DNA of 21,099 nucleotides, taken from the NCBI GenBank assembly GCA_015680685.1, contig MNCI01000900.1, forward strand, positions 10,386 to 31,484, written 5' to 3'. The stretch is from Gnetum montanum. Taxonomy: Eukaryota; Streptophyta; Gnetopsida; Gnetales; Gnetaceae. Positions 1-10,627 of the stretch are shown here, in pieces. Each line of letters starts with the position of its first letter. The first letter of the stretch is position 1. Both the position numbers and the translations under genes were made by a program. The notes beneath the pieces were generated by a model. It did no database searches, was not told the origin of the DNA, and worked only from the letters and a program-made list of their open reading frames with translations.

Positions 1-295
1 TTTCAGGGGCATTTCATAGCCCAAACAATATAACTCTCAATTCCAAGGCATTATTTAGTTTCTTCTACAAGTTGCCTTACATTCATTACCCTCCCATACC
101 TTATGGAGGTCAACTAAAACCACTTCTTGACTTGTACATCAATACATGTTTGTAGATCCAGTGAATGCTTCTTTGGCACTGAAATAGGCAACACCTCTGA
201 AGAGTCTTCATCCAAAAATATTGGCAATGTTAGTTATATGATTAGCTTTACAACCTCACAAAGCCTGATCCATTAAATGGCCAACATGTGCCAAC
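1..295. other. Unassigned flank left of the copia element
   Basis: This stretch does not match the first 322 bp of the copia right LTR, so it is not the missing start of the left LTR. On the minus strand one frame stays open for about 37 codons (roughly 225 down to 115, including the short string SVPKKHSLDLQ) and continues after a stop. I do not recognise a family in it. It does not look like the LINE reverse transcriptase that flanks the other end of the copia element, although that would be expected if the copia insertion were simple. Confidence 0.4.
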
Positions 296-509
296 ACTAA
301 TATCAACTTTCATTATGAATTATCAATTCATTATCATCAGTCATCAATGTAACCAAATTATCAAGCAACCATCATATTAAATGCATTATCAAGATATCTA
401 TAACTCATTTTCTCATAGTCCAGAATGTTAGACATTCCAAAATTAACACATCTAGAAGCTTAAGGGTAAAAAATGCATAAGTTAATAAATCAAGAAGAAA
501 TTTTTAACA
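296..509 (+). repeat. Left (5') LTR remnant of the copia element
   Basis: It aligns without gaps to 4367-4580 at a constant offset of 4071 bases and ends in the same TTTTTAACA. Only the last 214 bp of an LTR of about 536 bp remain. Homology starts abruptly near 296, so the U3 part and the original left boundary are gone, and with them any left target duplication. Confidence 0.9.
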
Positions 510-512
510 AAA

Positions 513-525
513 TTAGTATCAGAGC
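513..525 (+). promoter_or_regulatory. Primer-binding site (initiator Met tRNA type)
   Basis: TTAGTATCAGAGC lies 3 bp after the left LTR. The usual plant copia site is TGGTATCAGAGC, complementary to the 3' end of initiator methionine tRNA; here the leading TGG reads TAG. Position and sequence together make the call safe. It is where minus-strand DNA synthesis would start. Confidence 0.85.
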
Positions 526-533
526 TAGCCACC

Positions 534-850
534 ATGAGTTGCAATAAGGAAATAGTCAAATGTTTCATTATTTTCAATGGGATTTATGATTTCATTATCT
601 AGAAAGAAATGATGAAAGGACTTCTAAAAGCTCATGATGGGATATGATAGAAATTGTAGAAGCCCATATCAAAGTCACTTCAAAAAGAAGAAAATAAAGA
701 TAAAGAAGATCCTCTGATTCAAGAACTCATAATAGAAGAAAAGTTAAAGAGAAAAGATTCACATGTAAGAATTATCATTATTTTCAATGTATCAAAAAAT
801 AGCTAAAAGATTGTGCTCATTAAAGACTACTAAAGAAGTATGACAAATAT
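534..850 (+). pseudogene. copia gag remnant
   Basis: A candidate start ATG at 534 follows the primer site. The first frame reads FNGIYDF, then a stop where the conserved gag tryptophan is expected, then KEMMKGLLKAHDGI, which fits the amino-terminal copia gag pattern. A degenerate CCHC zinc knuckle can be traced at 764-814: the first and last cysteines are present, two ligands are replaced, and a stop and extra codons lie inside. Many stops make this a pseudogene. The intact protein would form the particle and bind RNA. Confidence 0.65.
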
Positions 851-959
851 TATGCTTAGATTATCTAAGAAACACTAAAATTTAACATACAAAAGAATTG
901 TAGTACAGAATTCAATTTGCAAATTAGAAATTAGAAGAGATGAAACATTCACCAAGGTA

Positions 960-1450
960 ATGTTAATGATATCCAATCTAGAAGATCACCAAGGTAAGAT
1001 CAAGGCTCTCAATTCCAACAAAATAATTAAGAAAAATTCTTGGATTATAGACATCAGATGCTCAAATTACATGACACCATACAAGTCTTACCTTCTTCAA
1101 TACAAATCAAAAAGAATTGGTAGCATAAAAATAGTAGATGGTAACCACCTTAACATAGAAGGAGTTGGAAATTGCTTTACCAAATTACCAAATTATTAAA
1201 TAACAAGGTTATAGACATCATTGATATCTTCTATGTATCAAATCTATAAAATCCTCTTATCTCACTAGGAAATATGCTCAATAAAGGAATTAATATCAAC
1301 TTCAAAGATGATTGGTACATTATTAAAAAACAAAACAAAGAAGAAATCATTAGAAGAAAAACCTACAACAATAGAATCTATTGCATAGATTGCAATCACT
1401 TTGATTTGAGAGGCAACTTCATCTAAGATAATAACCAAACCATTGTTCAT
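960..1450 (+). pseudogene. copia aspartic protease region, active site altered
   Basis: The open frame at 960-1199 contains WIIDIRCSNYMT, the counterpart of the copia protease segment W-I-x-D-[ST]-G-C-S-x-H-M-T. The catalytic triplet D-[ST]-G reads D-I-R (1050-1058), and the H before the conserved M-T is Y, so it would not be active. After a stop the frame continues with IFYVSNL and ISLGNMLNKGI (about 1225-1290), the expected stretch between protease and integrase. The protease would cleave the Gag-Pol polyprotein. Confidence 0.8.
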
Positions 1451-1523
1451 GTTACTACTTCAGAAAAAGAAATATACAAATATTCATATCAAAGAATTTT
1501 TAAGTATTAAACAAAAAATGAAG

Positions 1524-2390
1524 TAGCCAAAATTTGGTACAAAAGATTGAAACACACCCCTTATAAAAAACTAGAAAAAAGGACAAAGTTAAAGAAAAAA
1601 TAGGAATTCAAATTAAAGATAATCCCAAAGAAAAATGTGAAGTGTACATTCAAGGAAAGAAATTTAACAGTCCTCACATAATAACTACGCAAAGAAAAGA
1701 AATCCTTCTTGATCTTCTCCACATGGATATCATTGGACTTATGCCTATCACCTCTATAGGAGGAGCCAATTATACACTTGTCATGGTAGATGAATTTTCA
1801 AGATATACTTGGACATACAAGATGAAGAGAAAGGTTGAGGAAATAGCCAAATTCAAAGACTACTACATTATCATGAAAAACACTATGGGCCTATCCATCA
1901 AAGCCATTAGATCAGATAGAGGAGGAGAGTTCATCAATCAAGAATTTGAAGATTTTTGTATACATCAAGGAATTTTTCATCAAAACACATATAGATATAG
2001 TTCACATTCAAATGGAATTATAGAAAAGAAAAATAGAACCTTACAAAACATGATGCGATATCCTCTTAAAAATGCTCAAATATCTAACAAGGAGTATGGC
2101 CATGAATGTAGCAACCTACATTACCAAAAGAATAATCAACATTAACAGCAAAGACAAGTCCTCTTTTGAACTCTTCTAAAGAAAACTTCCAAATATGAAA
2201 CATATAAGAACATTTCGATGTCACTATTATGTCAAAATTCTAAAGAAATTTATAGATAAATTGGATAGTAGAGAAAATAAATGCATTTTTAAGGATATGA
2301 TACTCAAACAAGTGGACACACTTTCTATGATCCCATAGAGAAAAAATGGCACTCATCTAGAAATCTAGTTTTCACGGAAAATAAATTTGG
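1524..2390 (+). pseudogene. copia integrase, DDE triad still present
   Basis: WYKRLKH at about 1535 matches the pre-integrase zinc-binding segment (usual W-H-x-R-L-G-H), with the first histidine changed to tyrosine. The open frame at 1642-2145 (167 codons) holds the catalytic core: Asp29 in LLHMD, Asp92 in RSDRGGEF, and Glu128 in NGIIEKKN, giving the expected D,D(35)E spacing. A frameshift near 2100 moves the reading to another frame that continues with PNMKHIRTF and IDKLDSRENKCIF, typical of the carboxy part. Integrase before reverse transcriptase identifies copia rather than Ty3. The zinc finger is damaged and the frame is interrupted, so no working protein is expected. Confidence 0.9.
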
Positions 2391-2468
2391 CATGAAAGAT
2401 TTTTAGAATTCAAATGAAAAGACACAAGTAAAAAATAATCCCAAATCATGGATATAAAGAAATCACCC

Positions 2469-3300
2469 TCAAGAACAAATGTTGGATAATAACTTTGAAA
2501 GAAGAACAAGTAGATCTAATGTTATCAACAACATAGCATACTTAGCTCTCTCTCTTAAACTAAAGAATTTAGAAGAAGGCTTGAGAAAAAATACATGAAA
2601 AGAAGCTATGGGTAGAGAATATGAATCAATCATGAAAAATAAAACATGGTAATTAGTGGGTAGACCAAAAGAAACAAAAAAGGTAATTGATTGCAAATAG
2701 TTGTACAACACCAAACTTAATGAAAAAAGAGAAGTCATCAAACATAAAGCAAGACTAGTTGCAAGGGGGTTCAAACAAAGGAAGCACATAGACCACGAAG
2801 ATATTTTTTTTTCTAATAGCAAGATTCAAAACCATCAAACTCATTCTCTTAATTTTCATTCATTACAAACTCAAATTACATCAGATGGATGTAAACTCTA
2901 CTTTCCTAAATGGTAATATCAATGAAAAAGTATATGTTTATCAACTAGAAAGATACACCATCAAAGTTATGAAAGACAAAGAATACAAATTAAAGAAAGC
3001 CCTATATGGCCTAAAACAAGCTCCAAGAGCTTGGTTCCATAGAATTAATGGTTATCTTTTAAAAAAAAGATATGTATTTTGCATGTTTGAACCAACACTA
3101 TACTATAAATATGGTAACAAGGACTTCATAATGATATCTCTCTATGTAGATCTCATTTTCATAGCCATAAATGATGAACTTATAAAGAACTTCAAGACAA
3201 ACATGAAGAATGAATTTGAAATGAAAGATCTAGAGGAGCTAAAGTATTTTTTGGAATAAAAGTTGACCAAGAGAAGGAGTTAATAAAAAATCATGAAACA
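2469..3300 (+). pseudogene. copia reverse transcriptase, YVDD motif altered
   Basis: The amino part (about 2590-2790) shows EAMGREYESIMKNKTW and HKARLVARGFKQ, standard copia RT motifs. After a frameshift near 2810-2880, the frame 2885-3259 carries MDVNSTFLNGNINEKVYV with the first catalytic Asp (2888-2890), the LYGLKQAPRAW motif, and then YVDL at 3143-3154 where catalytic YVDD is expected. The end reads LKYFLE-stop; one frame over it continues FFGIKVD, so another frameshift lies near 3250. The lost second Asp means no polymerase activity. Confidence 0.92.
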
Positions 3301-3499
3301 AAATATGCAACAACCATTTTAGAAGTACAAAATTAGTAAAGAAAAAAGAACCAATACTTCTCTTCCTCATAACATAAATCTAAAGGACAAAGAAAACACA
3401 ACCATACTTGATGCCACTTTATATAGAAGCATGATTAGAACCTAGAAAATATCAACTTAATGCTCTCATCCATATACTAAAATATATAAAAAGCACAAT

Positions 3500-3960
3500 A
3501 GATCATAGAATTATTTACACCAAAGGATATGGATAATTTCATGCTTATTTAGATGATGATAGGGAAGGACACCACAACAATAGAAAATATACATTAGGAT
3601 TAGTAATATTCCATAAAAATAATGAAATATATTGGAAGTCAAAAAAATAAACATCCATAAATCTTTCAACTTGTGAAGCAGACTTTATTACCATAACAAA
3701 ATGTACTCAACACATCTTATGGCTAGGCAAGCTCATGAATCATCTTGATTTTCACATAGAAATCCCCATCAAGTTATATTATGATAATATTTAAGCCATA
3801 AAACTCTCAAATGAATATGTTTTTCACAAAAAAAATTAAAGCACATTGATATAAAATATTATTTTATCAAATAAGAACTAAAGGAGGGAAAAATCAAATC
3901 ATTACATGTCAATACTAATGAACAATTGGTAGACATATGAAACCTCTTTTTGATTACAGG
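3500..3960 (+). pseudogene. copia RNase H remnant
   Basis: The forward frame shows YLDDDREGHHNNRKYTLG, EIYWKSKK, a stop, then INLSTCEADFITITKCTQ, ILWLGKLM, LYYDNI and KHIDIKYYFIK. These are the successive motifs of the copia RNase H domain (D-S-D-W-A-G, W-x-S-K-K-Q, S-x-x-E-A-E, D-N-x-x-A, K-H-I-D). The first motif keeps several acidic residues and DN is present, but at least four stops interrupt the frame. The carboxy tail before the polypurine tract (LHVNTNEQLVDI) is also typical. Confidence 0.85.
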
Positions 3961-4033
3961 AATGAGTACCCTTGCAACAATATAGACATCAAGACAACAA
4001 CAAGGAAGGAAGATAAAGAAAACATTTCATGCT

Positions 4034-4044
4034 AAAGGAGAGAC
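4034..4044 (+). promoter_or_regulatory. Polypurine tract of the copia element
   Basis: AAAGGAGAGAC sits directly before the TGTTAATAAG start of the right LTR. This is the expected place and composition for the plus-strand primer. Confidence 0.82.
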
Positions 4045-4580
4045 TGTTAATAAGTAATGCCCAATGCTATAGCCACATGAATATAAATGTATACAAAGTT
4101 AGAGTATTTTTATTTATTTATTAGTTGTTGGATGGATGTAAACTATTTTGGCCCCAAATAACCTTTGTTTTGCATAAATTTATTTATTTTCACTATGGGG
4201 AATGACTTCTCAAGTTCCCCAAGTATGCCCACAATCATTTGCTATAAATTGTAAGGTCATACATGAATGACATGACCAGTTTTGAAGGTAATAAAGTTGA
4301 TATTTGATTTTCTTTTCAATTTCATGATTTTTCATATTTCTTTGTATTCTTATTTATACATATATTACTAGTTTCAACTTTCATTCTCAATTATCAATTG
4401 ATTGTCATCAGTCATCAATGCAGTCAAGTTATTAAGAAACCACTGTATTAAATGCATTATTAAGATTTCTATAACTCATTCTCTCCTAGTCTATAATTTC
4501 AAACATTTTAGAATTATCACATCTAAAATATGAAGAGTTAAAACTATATAAGTCAATAATTCAAGAATAATTTTTTAACA
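4045..4580 (+). repeat. Right (3') LTR of the copia element, complete
   Basis: It is 536 bp, starts TGTTAA and ends TTAACA, a perfect 6-bp terminal inverted repeat with the TG...CA ends of LTRs. Its last 214 bp repeat at 296-509. The first bases after it are TTGTT; no partner target duplication can be found because the left LTR is truncated. Confidence 0.9.
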
Positions 4581-5127
4581 TTGTTGAAATCCTTTATTTA
4601 TAACAAGTCACATTTTGTTTTCATAGGAAAGCCATTAGCACTTAGAGCCTTGTTATTAGCCATGAGAAAAACAACATCATGAATCTTAATAATAGTAGAG
4701 GGTGGGGGTGGTGGGGGAAGTTAAGAAGATGAACATTAGAATAAGAGAGATGTCTATCAATACATGAAACAAGTTTCTCAATCATAGCTAAATTAGAAGA
4801 AGTTTCAGAATCAAGCAAATTAGAGAAAAAGGTCACAACTATTTGGGAAATAATAGAAGGATTAGAGGTAAGCATATAATTTTCTTGTCCTAGTTGAGGA
4901 TTTACTTTTTGAGTATCTTATTGTGGCATAAAAATGAAAAAAATTTAGAGTTCTAATTATCCTTCAAAATTTATTAACACTTTGATCTTTGTTTCTAGTA
5001 GATAGCCTCCATTTTATTGGGACAAGGGTTAGATGATGATGATGATGAGCCTCTTATATAAGATAGCTATAAAAGTTATGAAATTCATCTCATTCCTATC
5101 ATTGTTTTTCTACTGTCCATCCATGAG
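4581..5127 (-). pseudogene. L1-type LINE fragment: start of reverse transcriptase
   Basis: Read on the minus strand, this contains successive landmarks of a plant L1 ORF2. KQRSK (about 5000) fits the W-R-Q-K-S-R motif, and FEG then IFF fits the E-G-D-x-N-T-K-F-F-H motif. Next come VVTFFSNLL (about 4820) and DVVFLMANNKALSANGFP (4625-4681), the counterpart of the K-A-P-G-P-D-G-F-P motif of the RT amino end. A frameshift lies at the G-rich run 4701-4718, with several stops. A (GAT)5 run is at 5032-5046. It is the left half of a LINE whose upstream half lies at 11503 and beyond; the element at 5128-11497 separates them. Confidence 0.72.
5123..5127. repeat. Target-site duplication, left copy (ATGAG)
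   Basis: ATGAG directly precedes the LTR start at 5128 and is repeated exactly at 11498-11502 right after the other LTR. Five bases is the usual duplication for Ty3-type integrases, so both borders are original. Confidence 0.9.
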
Positions 5128-5966
5128 TGATGAGTGGCAAGGTACCTCTATGCCCAACCATATGAATCACAAGTGTTAATGCACGATTTGGTCGAATTCC
5201 ATGGATGGGACTAGTTATGACATCTAGATCACTACACTTTGATCGTAGTTTGTTGTCTTCCCACTTGGACTAGTGGTAGCTTTGTCATGTATGGTTTAGT
5301 CCAGAGTGAGGCATATGATTTTTATTCTATTATATTTTATTGTTCTATGATTAACAATACATTGAAACTCAATTTAACTAGTCTAATTGCTAATTAATAA
5401 TCAACTACCCTAACATAAGTATTCAATCCTATTTCCCATGCATATCTTGAACACATATAACATTTCTGGGTTACCAAACATTAAGTGTTGCTGGGATTAC
5501 CAAGAGTTATATGCATGCTCAAACTTATCATACTTATGTGATTAATTAATTAACATGAATGAAAATGTAAATATTAACAATTATATGAAAATTAAATTGC
5601 ATGGAAAGTAAATCTAATCTAAGTCAAAGTGCTATAATGAATAAGAATCAATCTTGATCTTATTGCTACTCATGGAATATGTCCAAGTACATTGCTAGTT
5701 GAATAAGACTTTGCACAACTAACTTAGATCAACTTTGTGGGAACTCACTGACTATTCTCTAAGATTACAAAATAAAACTACAAGAATTCGACTACTCTAT
5801 TGACAAAACTATGAAAAAATACTTTAAAAATTGACTTGAAATTGTGAGCCCAAGCACTATATTTATAGGCTTGCCCATACCCCACGACACTGGATGTCGA
5901 ACATCGCATCTTGGGCTTTGACATCAGGGGGGGAACATCAGAGCATGAGAAAAACATGATTCATCA
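5128..5966 (-). repeat. 3' LTR (left copy) of the gag-only element
   Basis: It is 839 bp and begins TGATGAGTGG and ends TCATCA on the plus strand. It matches 10646-11497 throughout, including GTCTTCCCAC at 5255-5264 and GCATATGATTTTTATT nearby. Its outer neighbour is the ATGAG duplication and its inner neighbour the purine tract, so it is the 3' LTR of a minus-strand element. Confidence 0.93.
5858..5869 (-). promoter_or_regulatory. TATA box in the 3' LTR
   Basis: On the minus strand this reads CCTATAAATATA, about 98 bp from the U3 end of the LTR. The same block is at 11388-11399 in the other LTR, and a similar TATAAATAA is at 15684-15692 in the related element. Position and conservation support a core promoter at the U3/R boundary. 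Confidence 0.7.
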
Positions 5967-5976
5967 TATCCCCATG
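5967..5976 (-). promoter_or_regulatory. Polypurine tract of the gag-only element
   Basis: On the minus strand this reads CATGGGGATA directly before the LTR start TGATGA. The related element has GTGGGGGTA at the same place (15839-15847). The next 30 bp inward are also conserved and in the second copy contain CTCGAGGACAAG. That resembles the L-E-D end of Ty3 polyproteins and hints at descent from an autonomous Ty3 element. Confidence 0.78.
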
Positions 5977-8520
5977 ACTAAATGAAAACTCATCCTTGAG
6001 TTAACAAGATAGGACCAAGCTTTTTTTACAAAATTGGGAAGGTATGGAATTATTGACTAACGCTAACAACTAACTAACTCTAAGTGCTGCATTACAAAAT
6101 TTTATTCGAGTGGATGTATACAAAATGATAGAGTGACAAAAAGACTAGACAAACTTTAAAGATTACAAAATTTATAGAGGTCTTCAAGAATCTGCTAAAG
6201 ATGATTCTTCATGTTGCCATTAGTAGTGGTAGACTTTCAACCTAGATTGTTATGTCGATGCTTCTCTAGTTATGAAAAACATTCTTGAAGGGTGGAATGA
6301 AATTTCTTCTCATCACCCCATGGATCTGGTAAACATCTAAAGCTTGAGCTGCTATCTTGTATGTGCTATGATGTGTTCATGGTCCTATCCTTCATTGTCC
6401 CTCTCTTGGCTTTGTTTTTGTGCTTGGCAAAAGACATTTTTCCATAGATGTTTCTTTCAGCATCACCTGTAGTCACAAAAGAATCAACATTAGTTGTGGT
6501 AAATTTTCCTTAATAATTAACCCTTTTCAGATCCCTTATTTTTCTTTTAAGCACAAGGTGATTACAACATACTATGCCCAAGGTTATGAGGTAACTAAAA
6601 TCATCAAGCTATTTACATTATTTTGATCAATACTATTAGTTACCATGATGTTCAAAAATAGGATGGTGGAAAGCTTTCAAGAATTTTAAAGCAAGCATCC
6701 CTAGCCCCAATGACTAATAAGTGTAACTCCAAAAGCACATAGGTTTTTGAATAATTGAAACCAAAGGTCTAATTTAAAAGATGGCCAAGAAATATTAATG
6801 GATATGGAAATAGAAAAATAGGAAAAATTAATGAAAAGATGAGAAGTAGATTTAAAATCATGCATAAATTTAGAGAAACCATCATTGATGTTTTGGAAGA
6901 TGTGAAGGTTAGTTCAAAGCCATGATCAACAAAATTTATGCAAGTGGGTCCTATCCAAATCAGGCTCCTACCATAATGCCCTTGCATAACCACTTCTATA
7001 GATTTTCATGGGCACTTGAGAAGTTAAATGTAGACTATGCCTTTATTTCAAACAACAAAAAATTGCCATGGTTAGGATGTTGCACTATACTACACAAAAC
7101 CAAAAGGCTCATAATCACATGTAGTAGTGAGGTGAATAATGGAATGAGAAGGGATTGTAGAGATCGAGATGTAAGGTACTTGACCATGTCCACAACAGGT
7201 TCTTGTGACAAGTGTGATTAAAATGATCAACATACCCATTCATCCAAGTTTAGACCAAGTCCATACATGAACAATGGCCTTGCATTGTTGTGTTCCATCC
7301 TACCAACAACCATGAGTTCACAACCACCTCAAAGAACAATCATCACTCCAAAGAGAGAAGAAAAGAGAAGAAGGAAGGAAGGGCCTTAGTTAGAGGGGTA
7401 CCTTTAGGCATGGGTAACATGTCTTTACAACCCCATAACTAGTGCTTTTAGCCCATTATTGTGTCTACGGGATGTGCTTCGAATTTCCATTGTTTTTTTT
7501 TATCTTTTTATCTTTTTTTTTGTTTTGTGCTTTTTTTATTCTTTTTTATTTTTTTGGATGGGAACCACACCATGCAAAGACAAAGCTTCTCTTTTATTGG
7601 TCAATAGATGAGTGATGATACATTCTAAGGGGAGTCATAAACCACATGAAGGAATTCAAAAAGAGAACCCAACAAGTCCCCTTGAGGTCACACCCTTTTC
7701 CATTCCCACTTGGTCATTTCATCTTTCCTTAAGGTACAATGATCATTGATTAATTTTATTTTCATAAAAGAAGAACCAAATTTTTTTCATGAAAAAGACC
7801 TTTTATTCAAAGAGCTAGAGGAATGGATGAGGTGGTCTCACTGCTTTACATAATTACTTACCCAATCATCTTGATAGCATAGCATAAAAAATCCAACACA
7901 TAGCATTGAATTCTACATCATGACTTGGTAGTTTTATTAATAAAAATATAAAAGACATTTATAAAACATAAAGAGAATGACTCAAGAAAAGAGAAAAATA
8001 TAAAGAAAAGAAAAATATTAAGAAATGAAAAACATATGAAGAATTAGAAAATTCCAAAATCGATAAGTAAATCAATTTCTTCCATGCATCTTTGAAACAA
8101 TTTTATATTTTAATTTTCAAGCCCACTGGGTGTCTTCTAGTTTAGTGGATACTGCATAGACTAGCTTTTGCTCACACACTTGCTCCTAAACTTTATGGTG
8201 GGCTGGTATAGGGGTTGTGTTAATATTTCAAACTTCCAGCCCATAATTGCACCCTTTGTCATTATTGATGATGCATGGATCCTTCTATCTCTCCACAATG
8301 ATAGGTTTATCATTTATGTCTTATGTTGGAGTGGTAATGGGTGTTGGTATTTGTGTATGATTAGGAGACATCATTTTTGTAAGGAAGGTTGTTGCATTAG
8401 ATTGGCCTTGTGCTAGTTTAGGTGATGTAGTAGGTCCATAAATGTTTTGTTTTGGCTTACGACCTTTCCTCCAGAAGGGACATTTCCAAGACTTTGGTTG
8501 AGATCTACTAGTGTTATTAT
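5977..8520 (-). other. Non-coding interior between gag and 3' LTR
   Basis: No coding motif was recognised in any frame over about 2.5 kb. The part 6941-7900 aligns in order with 19678-20590 of the related element: 6944-7030 with 19680-19770, 7140-7260 with 19880-20010, 7405-7440 with 20196-20230, 7660-7760 with 20340-20440, and 7800-7900 with 20490-20590. It is therefore an ancestral part of the family. 5977-6900 has no clear counterpart of the 2.6-kb reading frame that the related element carries there. A T-rich tract lies at 7491-7555 and a plus-strand purine run at 7354-7383. Confidence 0.7.
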
Positions 8521-10411
8521 TTACATGTATGTTGACAACACAAGTGGCATTCTCTCATTGATGTTTTGATGTTGAGCCTTCCTATGTTGTTGGAGGTGAC
8601 ATATGGTGGAGGTGAGTATGAGAATATTAAGAATATGAGGCAGCGTGAGAGGTGTGTGGTGGTGATCTTGTATAAGATGTTGTGAGATGTTGATATTTGG
8701 GAGAGTGGTAGTAGTGATTTGAGGTAGGGGAGTAGAACCAGTAGGGAAAATAGATTTTTGAACATAATATCTGTATGGGTTCAACTAGTATTAAGGGTAG
8801 GGTTGGTTTGGTGGTGTCCTCCCCCATGATTGTGGTTGTCACCACTGCGGTTGATGCCAATGATGAGGCTGGTAATAAGTCCCCCTAGGATAGTATGGTT
8901 GATTTTTGGGTTGTCTAACATTACTACATGGAAGAAATATCCTGGGCATGTAATTTTGTACAAACTTTGAATTTAATGCCCTTGCCCAATACTCATGTAG
9001 ATGCAACAAGACTGGGTAATGACCCTTTAGATGATCATATAGGAAAATGTCACATCCATAATTCTCTTTGGTGGTTGAGTCTATAGCCTCTTCTTCTATG
9101 ACCATTTCCCCTTCTTTCCAAAAAGGGTTCCTAGCTATTTCTTAGTTCTTTTTCCTCCTTTTTTTATGATCACTTGATTTGTTTTGCACTACTCTTTCCT
9201 CTATCATTTCTTCGTAAGTTTTACCTTTCTCATTCATTGATTTTGACATCTTATCAAGGTTTTCTTAATCTCAATGATAGAATTTTGTATTGGCAAGGTC
9301 CATTGTAAAATCACATCATCGAGAGCTGCCTATTTTTCCTTATCATAGATATGGATGCTTTTCTTTTGCAGAGTTGGGTCCTAGTTATTTTTCTCTACAT
9401 TCTCTTGTCTACATAGCTCTCCTTCTTTTTTCACCACATGCTTGATTAACTCGTTGATTTGATGGGTTCATAACTCATATAATTGACCTGGAGCATACAT
9501 CCCAAGGGTGTCCCTTATTTCATTATGAAGCCCATCTATGATGTGAAAAAGTTGCCTTTCCTCAAAGAAAACATGGCCTGGGCATCTATGTAGTAGCAAA
9601 TAGTATCTTTCCAAGGCCACTTCCAAGAGTTCATGATTTTCTTACTTCCACTCTTGGATTTCTTTTCTTAGGTTGGACACTCTTGCATAGGTTTTGTATT
9701 TTTTGTTGAAAATTTCTAGCATTGTTGACCATTAGTGAATGGAACTTGGTTCCAATGATCTATACCAACTTTTAGCTTCATCAATTAATGTCCTATGAAA
9801 GAGCTTAAGCTTTTTCCACCCACTTTCAATGTTGTATAAGTCACAAGCATCATGGAAGGCTTGTAGATGATGTTTTGATTAGAATCATAGCCTCCCACGA
9901 AGTTAGGGATATTATTAATATCAAGCCTAGGTAGGCGAATTTCCTTGCGATGCCTATGAGGTATCTTAATTGCCTTTGTGATCTGCATTAGGCACTTAAT
10001 GGCCAATAAGGGTTCATCATCATTAGACATGTTGTGATGAAAATTTTTATTTCTATTTGTTTGATTATGATGATCTTATCTATGCTTGTTATGATGTCTT
10101 TGATTTTTCCCTTGGGTTTGATTTCTATCTTTGTCTTATCCTTGTAGTGGAGCTCCATCTATATAATTATGTTCATCTTTGTCAAAACTAGACATTGAAG
10201 AGGAAGAGGAAGATGAGGAGCTAGAAGAATCACCATGGCTTCTATAGTTATTCCCATGGTCCCTTGATTTATGTTGTTTATGTTTAGAGGAGATCCTAGG
10301 CCTTGAAGTCCTTCTTGATCTAGGACTTACTCCATCTCCTCTAGGATTAGTTGCACCAGTTGAATGTAGTCTTTGAGTTAGTAAGGGTCTAAATGAGCAT
10401 AGGAAACCCAT
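8521..10411 (-). pseudogene. Ty3-type gag, frameshifted
   Basis: Gag forms the particle that packages the RNA. The candidate start is ATG at 10411 (MGFLCSFRPLL). The amino part has a run of 11 serines (about 10200-10232) and ends near SNDDEPLLAIKCLMQ (10030). A frameshift near 9870 leads to FHDACDLYNIE and LFHRTLIDEAKSWYRSLEPS (about 9850-9750), the core of the plant retrotransposon gag domain. RCPGHVFFEERQ (about 9590-9555) and GLHNEIRDTLGMYAPGQ (about 9530-9485) follow. Another shift before 9105 leads to a Pro/His/Tyr/Gln-rich tail ending at 8521. Length (about 630 codons) suits a full gag. Several stops (TAA, TAG, TGA) break it. I see no CCHC knuckle, so RNA binding may rest on the basic amino part; this last point is inference. 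Confidence 0.85.
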
Positions 10412-10627
10412 ACTTGAGGTTGTTCACTTCAATTTTCTTTAGCATAGATTCTATCATTTCTCCTATGAGTGCCTTTATCATGTAATGCAATCTTGGTCCT
10501 ATGTGAAAGACATGGTTTTGTCTAATAATGTGTGTGATTTAAAATATTAATGTTTTCTAAGAGATAGATTGTTAATACCTTAATGGTGAACATGTATAAT
10601 ATAACTAATTTAGATAACTAGCACCAT
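10412..10627 (-). other. Leader between primer site and gag
   Basis: This is about 216 bp of AT-rich sequence between the primer-binding site and the proposed gag start. No upstream reading frame of note was seen. It would hold the packaging signal in a functional element. Confidence 0.5.

Larger units (their letters stand above)
296..4580 (+). mobile_element. Degenerate Ty1/copia LTR retrotransposon, 5'-truncated
   Basis: This is a copia-superfamily element, shown by the order gag, protease, integrase, reverse transcriptase, RNase H between two direct repeats (296-509 and 4367-4580). The ends fit: a methionine-tRNA-type primer-binding site follows the left repeat, a purine tract precedes the right LTR, and the complete right LTR has TGTTAA/TTAACA ends. 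The coding region is broken by many stops and frameshifts. Protease and RT active-site motifs are altered, while the integrase DDE triad survives. By hand count the two LTR segments differ at about 40 of 209 aligned positions (about 81% identity) with no net indel, so the insertion is old. The left LTR lacks its first 322 bp. The element is immobile as it stands. Confidence 0.93.

Noticed and set aside
4642-4875. Minus-strand 77-codon frame as a separate small gene
   Set aside because: Its first part belongs to the LINE RT region; after the G-run at 4701-4718 the LINE match continues in another frame.
5032-5046. (GAT)5 microsatellite
   Set aside because: Too short to be notable; mentioned only inside the LINE entry.
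7491-7555. T-rich tract as a possible second (central) polypurine tract on the element's strand
   Set aside because: The pyrimidine run in the related element (20129-20156) is not at the same place relative to the shared GGCATGGGT block, and the tract is simple-sequence T.
6420-8416. Short open frames (68-99 codons) in the interior of the gag-only element
   Set aside because: No recognisable motif; they lie in a stretch whose homologue at 19678-20590 lacks matching frames, so they are chance frames.
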